This document shows positions 1-6,640 of a stretch of 11,007 nt of DNA, in pieces. A program made the position numbers and the translations under genes. Under the pieces are notes generated by a model. That model did not search any database and was not told where the DNA came from. It saw only the letters and a list, made by a program, of their open reading frames with translations. Source of the DNA: an uncultured Fusobacterium sp. (GTDB taxonomy: Bacteria > Fusobacteriota > Fusobacteriia > Fusobacteriales > Fusobacteriaceae); contig UQQO01000071.1 in the NCBI GenBank assembly GCA_900543175.1, forward strand, positions 1-11,007, in the 5' to 3' direction. How positions within the stretch are numbered: the stretch's first letter is position 1; each line of letters begins with the position of its first letter.

Positions 1-1263
1 GATCAAATTAGAATAAATGATTTAAGCCTAAACAATATATTAAAATCAGAGTATGAGAAAAATAATTCACTGTTAGATGAAAAGAAAAATTATTGGGAAA
101 CTAGAATAAAAGAGATAGAAAATGGAGTAGAATTTAAAGAGATAAGAAAAAATCTGAAAAAAGTAAGTAACTTAAAAAATCCATTAGATATTTTTAAAAT
201 GGATAGAGAGGTTAAAGAGATTCTTCAATCTGCTAAAGCTTTAAATGAAAAACTTTCAGTAGAGAAAGAACAGATGAAGTTAGATCTTCAAGATATGAAA
301 AACTCTCCAGAGATGAAATTCTCAGTAGATAATGGAATTGAAAAATTTGTAAAAAATGGTGAGATTGTAATAAAAGATTTAGATACTTTAATAAACATCT
401 ATTTAAATCAAGTTTATGAGAAAAAAATGTATGAGCTTGTAATGAAGTATAGAGAGGTAGTAAAAGAGCTTGAGTTAAGAAAAGAAGAGGATAAAAAAGC
501 TGTTAATAAATGGGAATTATATATAGAGGAATTGGATATTACTTCTGACACATATGGATTTATGCTAAATGGAGAGGTGCATAATATCTCTAGTAGAATT
601 TCAAGAAATACAGAAAATATAAGTTTTATGTTAACAGGAGATAAAAATCAAAGTCATGGAAAAATGGATGGTTATGTCAATTTAGATGTTCCTGAGGGAT
701 ATATAAATATAGATATTCAAAAAGTTGACTTAGATGAGTTAAAAGAGTTTAATGACTATATAAATGGTGGAACAGCTGCAATGACTCAAAAAACTATCTT
801 ATCTAAGGAAGATATAATCATTTCAGGAAATCTGAATATTAACAATATGAATTTAAATGGAAGAAGTATTGTAGATACTATGAATTTAAGAATGCCACTA
901 CTTAAAGAGATGATAATTCCTCTATTAAGTGAGGTAAAAAATGGAAAGATTAGTTATGGTTATGATTCTCAAACAAGAAGAGTATATGTAAAAAGTAATC
1001 TATCTAAAGAGATTACAAGAATCTTAAATAGTAATAATGGATATTGGAAGAAAAAAATATCTGAAGATTTGAAAAAAGCTAGTGAATCAGAGATTTTAAA
1101 ATATGAAGAGTTGTTAAGAAATAAAGAGGAAGAGATTAGAAAAATTTCAGAAGAGAATCTAAATATCCAAATAGGAGAACTTGAAAAAATTGATGAGCAG
1201 ATCAAATTTCTTAAATCCAAGAATAAAAAAGATATTTTAAATGAGCTATTCCAAAGGTTTTAA
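1..1263 (+). CDS. Uncharacterised coiled-coil/beta-rich protein, 5' end outside window (possibly TIGR03545 family)
   Basis: The reading frame is open from the first base, so the ATG at 199 is probably internal and the true start lies upstream; 420 C-terminal residues are visible. Three zones can be seen. Visible residues 1 to about 170 are rich in Lys, Glu and Leu and look helical or coiled coil. Residues about 175-320 have short alternating polar/hydrophobic stretches with many Asn, Gly and Ile (for example NGEVHNISSRISRN and ISGNLNINNMNLNG), suggesting beta strands. Residues about 340-420 are again strongly charged and coiled-coil-like. No catalytic motif or signal peptide is visible in this part. 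The layout recalls TIGR03545, a family of unknown function found in bacteria with outer membranes, and loosely the AsmA-like lipid-transfer proteins. Both links are impressions from memory, not searches. The gene ends 9 bases before the ffs promoter with no terminator of its own, so its transcript may end at the ffs terminator. Coding status is near certain; function is unknown. Confidence 0.85.
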   Translation, partial: DQIRINDLSLNNILKSEYEKNNSLLDEKKNYWETRIKEIENGVEFKEIRKNLKKVSNLKNPLDIFKMDREVKEILQSAKALNEKLSVEKEQMKLDLQDMKNSPEMKFSVDNGIEKFVKNGEIVIKDLDTLINIYLNQVYEKKMYELVMKYREVVKELELRKEEDKKAVNKWELYIEELDITSDTYGFMLNGEVHNISSRISRNTENISFMLTGDKNQSHGKMDGYVNLDVPEGYINIDIQKVDLDELKEFNDYINGGTAAMTQKTILSKEDIIISGNLNINNMNLNGRSIVDTMNLRMPLLKEMIIPLLSEVKNGKISYGYDSQTRRVYVKSNLSKEITRILNSNNGYWKKKISEDLKKASESEILKYEELLRNKEEEIRKISEENLNIQIGELEKIDEQIKFLKSKNKKDILNELFQRF

Positions 1264-1272
1264 AATTAATGA

Positions 1273-1301
1273 TTGACGGATAGAGAAAAAATTGATATAA
1301 T
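1273..1301 (+). promoter_or_regulatory. Sigma-70-type promoter of the SRP RNA gene
   Basis: A -35 box TTGACG (1273-1278) and a perfect -10 box TATAAT (1296-1301) are separated by exactly 17 bases. The predicted start about 6 bases downstream is G1307, which is also the first base of the closing helix of the SRP RNA. This agreement supports both calls. Near-consensus strength fits a stable RNA gene. Confidence 0.85.
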
Positions 1302-1306
1302 TAATC

Positions 1307-1430
1307 GTCATGGAAATTGTTTGGGGAATTTTATGGCGTAATAGTATCGAACCGTGTCAGGTCTGGAAGGAAGCAGCACTAAGGTATTTATTACGGGTAT
1401 AGAATCTACTTCATCCAGTTTTCATGGCAC
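1307..1430 (+). ncRNA. ffs: SRP RNA (4.5S, small bacterial type)
   Basis: This is the RNA scaffold of the signal recognition particle. It binds Ffh and directs ribosomes making membrane proteins to the FtsY receptor. The diagnostic core is at 1354-1379: GTGTCAGGTC, a GGAA tetraloop (1365-1368), then GGAAGCAGCAC, which form the tip helix and the symmetric and asymmetric internal loops bound by the Ffh M domain. Outside the core, CGTAAT (1337-1342) pairs with ATTACG (1390-1395). The ends 1307-1319 and 1416-1428 pair over about 13 bp, including G-U pairs, to close a single long hairpin. No Alu domain is evident, so this is the short form of about 120 nt. The 5' end is set from the promoter. The 3' end is approximate, since processing cannot be seen, and the primary transcript probably runs to the terminator at 1446-1474. 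Confidence 0.93.
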
Positions 1431-1445
1431 TAAAAAAGTTTACAT

Positions 1446-1474
1446 AGGAAGAAGCAAAGCTTCTTCCTTTTTTT
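1446..1474 (+). terminator. Intrinsic terminator of ffs
   Basis: A perfect 10-bp stem (AGGAAGAAGC at 1446-1455 with GCTTCTTCCT at 1459-1468) has a 3-base AAA loop and runs straight into a T tract ending at 1474. It ends the SRP RNA transcript and probably any read-through from the gene at the left edge, separating both from pcrA. Confidence 0.92.
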
Positions 1475-1513
1475 ATAACTAACCTAAGATTTTGGTTAAA
1501 TAGAGAGTTTACA

Positions 1514-1543
1514 TTGATAAGAGCAGTAGTTTTATGGTATAAT
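1514..1543 (+). promoter_or_regulatory. Promoter for pcrA and probably the whole downstream operon
   Basis: A -10 box TATAAT (1538-1543) is preceded by TGG (1535-1537), giving an extended -10 element. A -35-like TTGATA lies at 1514-1519 with an 18-base spacer. Transcription would start near 1550, only about 20 bases before the pcrA ATG, so the leader is very short and leaves no room for a riboswitch or attenuator. No other promoter this good was seen before 10893. Confidence 0.75.
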
Positions 1544-1551
1544 TAATATTC

Positions 1552-1560
1552 AAAGAGGTG
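1552..1560 (+). promoter_or_regulatory. Ribosome binding site that sets the pcrA start
   Basis: AAAGAGGTG is a good Shine-Dalgarno match located 9 bases before ATG 1570. The GTG at 1558 that would open a longer frame lies inside this site and so cannot be served by it. Confidence 0.8.
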
Positions 1561-1569
1561 AAAGTTTTA

Positions 1570-3747
1570 ATGAGTATATTAGACAGATTAAATGATAGGC
1601 AGAGGGAAGCTGCATCTAAAATAGAGGGAGCATTATTAATACTTGCAGGGGCAGGATCAGGAAAAACAAGAACTATTACATATAGAATAGCTCATATGAT
1701 TAAAGAGATTGGAATTTCTCCATATAGTATATTAGCTGTTACATTTACAAATAAAGCAGCTAAAGAGATGAAAGAGAGAGTAGAGGATTTAATTGGTGAA
1801 GATGCTAAAAAAACAATGGTATCTACATTTCACTCTTTTGGTTTAAGACTTCTTAGAATATATGGAGATCGTTTAGGATATAGTGCAAATTTCAGTATCT
1901 ATGATGTAGATGATCAAAAGAGAGTAGTAAAAGGCATTTTAAAAGAGTTAGTGGTTAAGGATAAAAGCCTAACTGAAGGGATAATAGCATCAAAAATATC
2001 TAAGTTAAAAGAGGAAGAGACTCCAATAGAAGAGTATGAAAAGTCAGAGGGAAGTTATAATCAAAATGCTAAAATTATAGCTGAAGTATATAGAAGATAC
2101 AATATAGTTTTAAAAAATAATAATGGAATGGATTTTTCAGATATCTTAGTAAATACTAAAAAAATCTTAGAAATTCCAGATGTATTAAATAGAATACAGG
2201 AAAAATTTAGATATATAATGGTAGATGAGTACCAAGATACCAATAATATTCAATATAATATTATTAATAAAATTGCTAAAAAATATGGAAATATCTGTGT
2301 TGTTGGAGATGAAAACCAAAGTATATATGGATTTAGAGGAGCTAATATTCAAAATATATTGGATTTTGAAAAGGATTATCCAGATGCAGAGGTTGTAAAA
2401 TTAGAGGAAAACTACCGTTCAACATCAGTGATACTAGATGCAGCTAATGCTGTAATAAAAAATAATACAAGTGCTAGAGATAAAAAACTTTGGACTAAAA
2501 AAACAAGTGGAGAAAAGATAAAAGTTCTTTCATCTGTAGATGGAAGAGAAGAGGTTTCTCTAATTGTAAATGAAATTTTAAAAGGAAAAATTCAAGAAGG
2601 TAAAAAATATAGAGATTTTACAATTTTATATAGAATAAATGCTCAATCAAGACTTTTTGAAGAGGGATTTTTAAGAAGTAATATACCATATAAAGTTTTT
2701 GGTGGTATGCAATTCTATCAAAGAGCAGAGATAAAAGATATTATAGCTTATCTATCAGTAATTAATAATACTCAAGATAGTTTGAATTTAACAAGAATTT
2801 TAAATGTTCCTAAGAGAAAAATAGGAGATAAAAGTTTAGAAAAGATAAATGACTTTGCAAAAGAAAATGGAATTTCAGTTTATGAAGCGTTGGGAAAATC
2901 TCAAGAGATCACTACTTTAACAGCTAATATGAGAATAGTTCTTTCAGAGTTTTATGAGATGATGGAATATTTTAGAGAGATTAGTGAAAGTGAAACTGTT
3001 TCTGAGCTTTTTAAAACTTTAATTAACAAAATTAAATACTATGACTACTTAGATAGTACATATGAAGATGCAGAGAGTAGAAGAGAGAATATAGAAGAGT
3101 TAAAAAACTCTATTAAAGAGATGGAAGAAGTTGTAGAGACAATGACATTGAGAGAGTATCTTGAAAATGTTTCATTGGTAAGTGCAACTGATAATCTTGA
3201 AGAAGAGAGAGATTATGTAAAATTAATGACTATCCATAACTCAAAAGGGCTAGAATTTCCAAATGTATTTATAGCAGGAATGGAAGATGAAATTTTTCCA
3301 GGACAAAGAGCGATGTTTGAACCTAAAGAGCTAGAAGAGGAGAGAAGGCTTTGTTATGTTGCTATAACAAGAGCAGAAGATAGATTATACATCTCTTATG
3401 CAGCTAATAGATTTATGTATGGACAAGAAAGTTTTAGAACTCCATCAAAATTTATTGATGAGATTCCAGAAAACTTATTGGAACGTAATATAAAAATGCC
3501 TGAGATTAAAAGAGAGAAACCAAAATCAGATCTATCACAATTTAAAAAGGTAATAACTCTTGATGATTTAAGAAAAAATGCACAAACAAAATCATTCCCA
3601 TATTCAGTTGGAGAAAAAGTTTTTCATAAAAAATTTGGTTTGGGAGTTGTCAGAGGGGTAAATGAAAAGAAAGTTGAGATAGATTTTGTTGATGGAAGAA
3701 GAGAGATTGCTATGGCAGTTGCAGATAAATTTTTAACTAAAAATTAA
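1570..3747 (+). CDS. pcrA: ATP-dependent DNA helicase PcrA/UvrD (superfamily 1A)
   Basis: A 3'-5' DNA helicase acting in nucleotide-excision repair, clearing of proteins and RNA polymerase from DNA, and plasmid replication. The start was moved 12 bases downstream to ATG 1570 because the ribosome binding site overlaps the GTG at 1558. This gives 725 residues, normal for PcrA. Motifs in order: Q-motif around RLNDRQ with Gln11; Walker A AGAGSGKT at 26-33; Walker B VDEYQD at 218-223; motif III VGDENQSIYGFRGA at 245-258; motif IV EENYRST with Arg283; motif V around TIHNSKGLE at 554-562; motif VI YVAITRA with arginine finger Arg601. The last ~45 residues (VGEKVFHKKFGLGVV onward) form the C-terminal Tudor-like domain through which PcrA/UvrD bind RNA polymerase. 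All catalytic residues are present. lpxC starts 13 bases after the stop, so pcrA may drive the lipid A genes. The PcrA name is favoured over UvrD by overall style; Rep is less likely because of the C-terminal domain. Confidence 0.96.
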   Translation: MSILDRLNDRQREAASKIEGALLILAGAGSGKTRTITYRIAHMIKEIGISPYSILAVTFTNKAAKEMKERVEDLIGEDAKKTMVSTFHSFGLRLLRIYGDRLGYSANFSIYDVDDQKRVVKGILKELVVKDKSLTEGIIASKISKLKEEETPIEEYEKSEGSYNQNAKIIAEVYRRYNIVLKNNNGMDFSDILVNTKKILEIPDVLNRIQEKFRYIMVDEYQDTNNIQYNIINKIAKKYGNICVVGDENQSIYGFRGANIQNILDFEKDYPDAEVVKLEENYRSTSVILDAANAVIKNNTSARDKKLWTKKTSGEKIKVLSSVDGREEVSLIVNEILKGKIQEGKKYRDFTILYRINAQSRLFEEGFLRSNIPYKVFGGMQFYQRAEIKDIIAYLSVINNTQDSLNLTRILNVPKRKIGDKSLEKINDFAKENGISVYEALGKSQEITTLTANMRIVLSEFYEMMEYFREISESETVSELFKTLINKIKYYDYLDSTYEDAESRRENIEELKNSIKEMEEVVETMTLREYLENVSLVSATDNLEEERDYVKLMTIHNSKGLEFPNVFIAGMEDEIFPGQRAMFEPKELEEERRLCYVAITRAEDRLYISYAANRFMYGQESFRTPSKFIDEIPENLLERNIKMPEIKREKPKSDLSQFKKVITLDDLRKNAQTKSFPYSVGEKVFHKKFGLGVVRGVNEKKVEIDFVDGRREIAMAVADKFLTKN

Positions 3748-3760
3748 GAAAGGGGTTAAG

Positions 3761-4585
3761 ATGTATAGAAAGACATTAGCAAAAGAGATAAGCTATTCAG
3801 GAATAGGGCTTCACAAAGGTGAAAATATAGATATGAGATTAATTCCACATGATAAAGGAATTATCTTTGCAAGAAAAGATCTTGAAGAGGGGAAAAATCA
3901 GATAGTTCTTGATATAGAAAATACCTTTGATCTAACTAGAGGAACAAATCTTCACAATGAATATGGAGCTGAGGTTTATACAATAGAGCATTTTTTATCA
4001 GCACTATATGTTGCAGGAATAACTGACTTGATAGTAGAATTAAATGGAAATGAGCTTCCTATATGTGATGGAAGTGCTAAAAAGTTTATTGAGCTATTTG
4101 AAGAGGCAGGAATTAAAGAGTTAGCTGAAGAAGTAGAACCTATAGTAGTTAAAGAGCCTATATATTTAAGTGTAAATGATAAAAATATAGTGGCATTACC
4201 ATATGATGGATATAAGATAACTTATACAATAAAATTTAATCACACTTTCTTAAAATCACAATTAGCTGAGTTTGAAATAGATTTAGAAACTTATAAAAAA
4301 GAGATAGCACCAGCAAGAACTTTTGGTTTTGATTATGAGATAGAGTATTTGAAACAAAATAATCTAGCTCTTGGAGGAACTCTTGAAAATGCTATCGTTA
4401 TTAAGAAAGATGGAGTTTTAAATCCAGATGGATTAAGATTTGAAGATGAGTTTGTAAGACACAAAATGCTTGATATAATAGGAGATTTTAAAGTTTTAAA
4501 TAGACCTATAAAAGCTCATATAATAGCAATCAAAGCAGGACATGCTTTAGATATAGAATTTGCAAAATTATTAAAGAAAAATTAG
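3761..4585 (+). CDS. lpxC: UDP-3-O-acyl-N-acetylglucosamine deacetylase LpxC
   Basis: A cytoplasmic zinc amidase that removes the acetyl group from UDP-3-O-(3-hydroxyacyl)-GlcNAc, the committed step of lipid A synthesis. At 274 residues it is at the short end of the family (about 305 in E. coli). Visible motifs: SGIGLHKGE at 13-21; TIEHFLSAL with Glu76 and zinc ligand His77; NGNELPICDGS at 95-105; ARTFGF at 185-190; RHKMLDIIGDF with zinc ligands His234 and Asp238; and AGHALD with catalytic His261. The protein ends 13 residues after His261 and lacks the C-terminal tail that carries the FtsH degradation signal in E. coli. AAAGGGG at 3749-3755 is the ribosome binding site, 5 bases before the ATG. 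fabZ follows after 24 bases; in Bacteroidetes these two proteins are fused, and here they are separate. Confidence 0.97.
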   Translation: MYRKTLAKEISYSGIGLHKGENIDMRLIPHDKGIIFARKDLEEGKNQIVLDIENTFDLTRGTNLHNEYGAEVYTIEHFLSALYVAGITDLIVELNGNELPICDGSAKKFIELFEEAGIKELAEEVEPIVVKEPIYLSVNDKNIVALPYDGYKITYTIKFNHTFLKSQLAEFEIDLETYKKEIAPARTFGFDYEIEYLKQNNLALGGTLENAIVIKKDGVLNPDGLRFEDEFVRHKMLDIIGDFKVLNRPIKAHIIAIKAGHALDIEFAKLLKKN

Positions 4586-4609
4586 TAAAAGAAAACTTAG
4601 GAGGAAAAC

Positions 4610-5035
4610 ATGTTAGATACTTTAGAAATTATGAAAAGAATTCCACACAGATACCCATTTTTATTAGTGGATAGAATTATTGAGGTTAATAAAGAGGAAC
4701 AAAAAATAAAAGGATTAAAAAATGTAACTATCAATGAGGAGTTCTTTAATGGACACTTTCCAGGACATCCTATAATGCCAGGAGTTCTTATTGTTGAAGG
4801 AATGGCTCAATGTTTAGGAGTACTTGTAATGGATGGAATTGAAGGGAAAGTTCCTTACTTTGTAGGAGTTGAAGGGGCAAAATTTAAAAGTCCTATAAGA
4901 CCTGGAGATCAAGTAATTTATGAAGTTGAAGTAGAAAAAATAAAAAGAAACTTTGTAAAAGCTCATGGAGTAGCAAAAGTAGATGGAACAGTAGCTTGTG
5001 AGGCGACATTTACATTCTGTATAACAGATAAATAA
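4610..5035 (+). CDS. fabZ: 3-hydroxyacyl-ACP dehydratase FabZ
   Basis: A hot-dog-fold dehydratase of type II fatty acid synthesis, converting 3-hydroxyacyl-ACP to trans-2-enoyl-ACP in the cytoplasm. It competes with LpxA for 3-hydroxyacyl-ACP, which explains its place among lipid A genes. The length of 141 residues is typical. Diagnostic motifs are IPHRYPFLLVDRI at 11-23 and NGHFPGHPIMPGVLIVEGMAQ at 47-67, containing catalytic His49 and Glu63. The later segment GAKFKSPIRPGD is the usual strand near the acyl tunnel. A strong AGGAGG site at 4599-4604 lies 5 bases before the ATG, the best Shine-Dalgarno in this cluster, suggesting high translation relative to neighbours. The lpxA reading frame begins 17 bases after the stop. 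FabA is unlikely: FabA has Asp where Glu63 stands and is longer. Confidence 0.97.
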   Translation: MLDTLEIMKRIPHRYPFLLVDRIIEVNKEEQKIKGLKNVTINEEFFNGHFPGHPIMPGVLIVEGMAQCLGVLVMDGIEGKVPYFVGVEGAKFKSPIRPGDQVIYEVEVEKIKRNFVKAHGVAKVDGTVACEATFTFCITDK

Positions 5036-5039
5036 GATT

Positions 5040-5046
5040 GGGGGAG
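5040..5046 (+). promoter_or_regulatory. Ribosome binding site that sets the lpxA start
   Basis: GGGGGAG lies 6 bases before the TTG at 5053. The earlier in-frame TTG at 5038 overlaps this site and has no upstream Shine-Dalgarno of its own, so 5053 is chosen as the start. Confidence 0.75.
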
Positions 5047-5052
5047 TTTAGG

Positions 5053-5826
5053 TTGGTAGAAATTCATAGCACTGCTATCATTGAAGAGGGAGCAGTTATA
5101 GAAGATGGAGTAAAAATAGGACCTTACTGTATTATAGGAAAAGATGTAAAAATAGGAAAAAATACAGTTTTACAATCTCATGTAGTTATAGAGGGAATAA
5201 CAGAAATAGGAGAAGAAAATACAATTTTTTCATTTGTTTCTATTGGAAAAGCTTCTCAAGATTTAAAATATAAAAATGAACCAACAAAAACTATTATAGG
5301 AAATAAAAACTCAATAAGAGAGTTTGTAACTATTCACAGAGGTACAGATGATAGATGGGAAACAAGAATAGGAAGTGGAAATCTATTGATGGCCTATGTT
5401 CATGTGGCTCATGATGTTATTATTGGTGATGGATGTATTCTTGCAAATAATGTAACATTAGCTGGACATGTGGTAGTAGATAGTTTTGCTATAATAGGAG
5501 GACTTACACCAGTACATCAATTTTGTAGAATAGGATCATATTCTATGATTGGTGGAGCTAGTGCTGTAAACCAAGATATCTGTCCTTTTGTATTAGCTGA
5601 AGGAAATAAGGCAGAGATAAGAGGATTAAATAGTATAGGTTTAAGAAGAAGAGGTTTCACTGATGAGGAGCTTTCTAATCTAAAAAAAGTTTACAGAATA
5701 ATATTTAGAAATGGACTTCCATTAAAAGAGGCAATTAAACAAGCTGAAGAACAATATGGAGAGGATAAAAACATAAAATATCTTCTAGAATTTATCAATG
5801 GAAGTAACAGGGGGATAACAAGATAA
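5053..5826 (+). CDS. lpxA: Acyl-ACP--UDP-N-acetylglucosamine O-acyltransferase LpxA
   Basis: Catalyses the first step of lipid A synthesis, moving a 3-hydroxyacyl chain from ACP to the 3-OH of UDP-GlcNAc in the cytoplasm as a trimer. I start it at TTG 5053 (MVEIHSTAI), giving 257 residues against 262 in E. coli. The N-terminal two thirds are hexapeptide repeats of the left-handed beta helix (for example VIEDGVKIGPYCIIGKDVKI). Catalytic His120 lies in VHVAHD, corresponding to E. coli His125. LANNVTLAGHVVVDSFAIIGG and TPVHQFCRIG follow. The acyl-length ruler residue in MIGGASA is Gly168, matching E. coli Gly173, which accepts C14 chains. The C-terminal helical domain contains GLRRRGFTDEEL and ends NGSNRGITR, like E. 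coli RSTRGLIR. Its stop overlaps the lpxI ATG by one base (TAATG). LpxD is excluded by the HQF and RRRGF motifs. Confidence 0.96.
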   Translation: MVEIHSTAIIEEGAVIEDGVKIGPYCIIGKDVKIGKNTVLQSHVVIEGITEIGEENTIFSFVSIGKASQDLKYKNEPTKTIIGNKNSIREFVTIHRGTDDRWETRIGSGNLLMAYVHVAHDVIIGDGCILANNVTLAGHVVVDSFAIIGGLTPVHQFCRIGSYSMIGGASAVNQDICPFVLAEGNKAEIRGLNSIGLRRRGFTDEELSNLKKVYRIIFRNGLPLKEAIKQAEEQYGEDKNIKYLLEFINGSNRGITR

Positions 5827-6629
5827 TGGAAAAAATAGGAATAATAGTAGGTAATGGAAAGTTACCCCTTTATTTCTTGCAAGAGGCTGAAAAGCAAAAT
5901 ATCAGTGTTTTCCCAATAGGACTTTTTGATACTATTGAACCTGAAATTAAAGAATACAGCTCTTTTAAAGCATTTAATATTGGGGAGGTAGGAGGAATAA
6001 TAAAGCATTTTCTCCTAAATGGAATAGATCAAATAGTGATGCTTGGAAAAGTAGAAAAAGAACTTATTTTTAAAGAGATGAAATTAGACAAATATGGAGA
6101 GGAGCTTCTGAAGAGATTACCTGACAAGAAGGATGAGACTCTCCTTTTTGCAGTTATAGCATTTTTTAGATTAAATGGGATAAAAGTTTTACCACAAAAT
6201 TATCTATTGAAAAATTTTATGTTTGAAGATAGATGTTACACTAAGATAGCTCCAACATCTGAAGAGTTAAAAACTATAAAAATAGGGATAGAAGCTGCTA
6301 AAGCTCTAAGTGAAGTAGATGCAGGACAAACAGTTGTATGTAAAGATTCTTCAGTAGTTGCCCTTGAGGGAATTGAGGGAACAGATAAAACTATTTTACG
6401 TGGGGGAGAGTTAGCAGGAGATAGAACAATTATAGTTAAGATGTCAAGACCTCAACAGGATATGAGAGTTGATATACCTGCTGTTGGAATAGAGACTATA
6501 AAGAGAGCTATTGCAATAAAAGCTAGAGGTATAGTGGGAGAAGCTGGAAAAATGCTATTTTTAAATAGAGATGAAGCTATAAAATTAGCTGAAGAAAATA
6601 ATCTCTTTATAATGGGAGTAAAGGTTTAA
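5826..6629 (+). CDS. lpxI: UDP-2,3-diacylglucosamine pyrophosphatase LpxI
   Basis: Hydrolyses UDP-2,3-diacylglucosamine to lipid X and UMP. LpxI is the unrelated replacement for LpxH found in many bacteria outside the beta- and gamma-proteobacteria and attacks the beta phosphate. The length of 267 residues fits the family (formerly DUF1009). The N-terminal domain opens with IGIIVGNGKLPLYFLQEA at 4-21. The C-terminal domain carries KKDETLLFAVIAFF at 101-114, the block from APTSEE (142) to EGIEGTDKTILRGGE (181-195), then SRPQQDMRVDIPAVG (207-221) with Asp212 and Asp216, which I take to hold the family's catalytic aspartate, and GEAGKML at 238-244. Translation is probably coupled to lpxA through the one-base TAATG overlap. 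lpxB comes directly after, matching the order of the reactions. No LpxH-type metallophosphoesterase is present here. Confidence 0.95.
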   Translation: MEKIGIIVGNGKLPLYFLQEAEKQNISVFPIGLFDTIEPEIKEYSSFKAFNIGEVGGIIKHFLLNGIDQIVMLGKVEKELIFKEMKLDKYGEELLKRLPDKKDETLLFAVIAFFRLNGIKVLPQNYLLKNFMFEDRCYTKIAPTSEELKTIKIGIEAAKALSEVDAGQTVVCKDSSVVALEGIEGTDKTILRGGELAGDRTIIVKMSRPQQDMRVDIPAVGIETIKRAIAIKARGIVGEAGKMLFLNRDEAIKLAEENNLFIMGVKV

Positions 6630-6634
6630 AGGAG
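6628..6634 (+). promoter_or_regulatory. Ribosome binding site that sets the lpxB start
   Basis: AAAGGAG directly abuts the ATG at 6635 but stands 6 bases before the ATG at 6641. Spacing therefore favours 6641. The site overlaps the lpxI stop codon. Confidence 0.75.
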
Positions 6635-6640
6635 ATGCTT

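Noticed and set aside
969..1220. 83-codon open frame on the minus strand
   Set aside because: It lies wholly inside the left-edge gene on the opposite strand. The Ser/Phe/Leu-rich translation is what an antisense read of A+G-rich coding DNA gives, and there is no ribosome binding site or family resemblance.
1480..1498. Small inverted repeat TAACC...GGTTA just upstream of the pcrA promoter, a possible operator
   Set aside because: The arms are only 5 bases in A+T-rich DNA and no second copy was seen, so chance is the simplest explanation.
2061..2243. 60-codon open frame on the minus strand
   Set aside because: It is antisense to the conserved helicase region of pcrA with no supporting signal, so it is a shadow of that gene.
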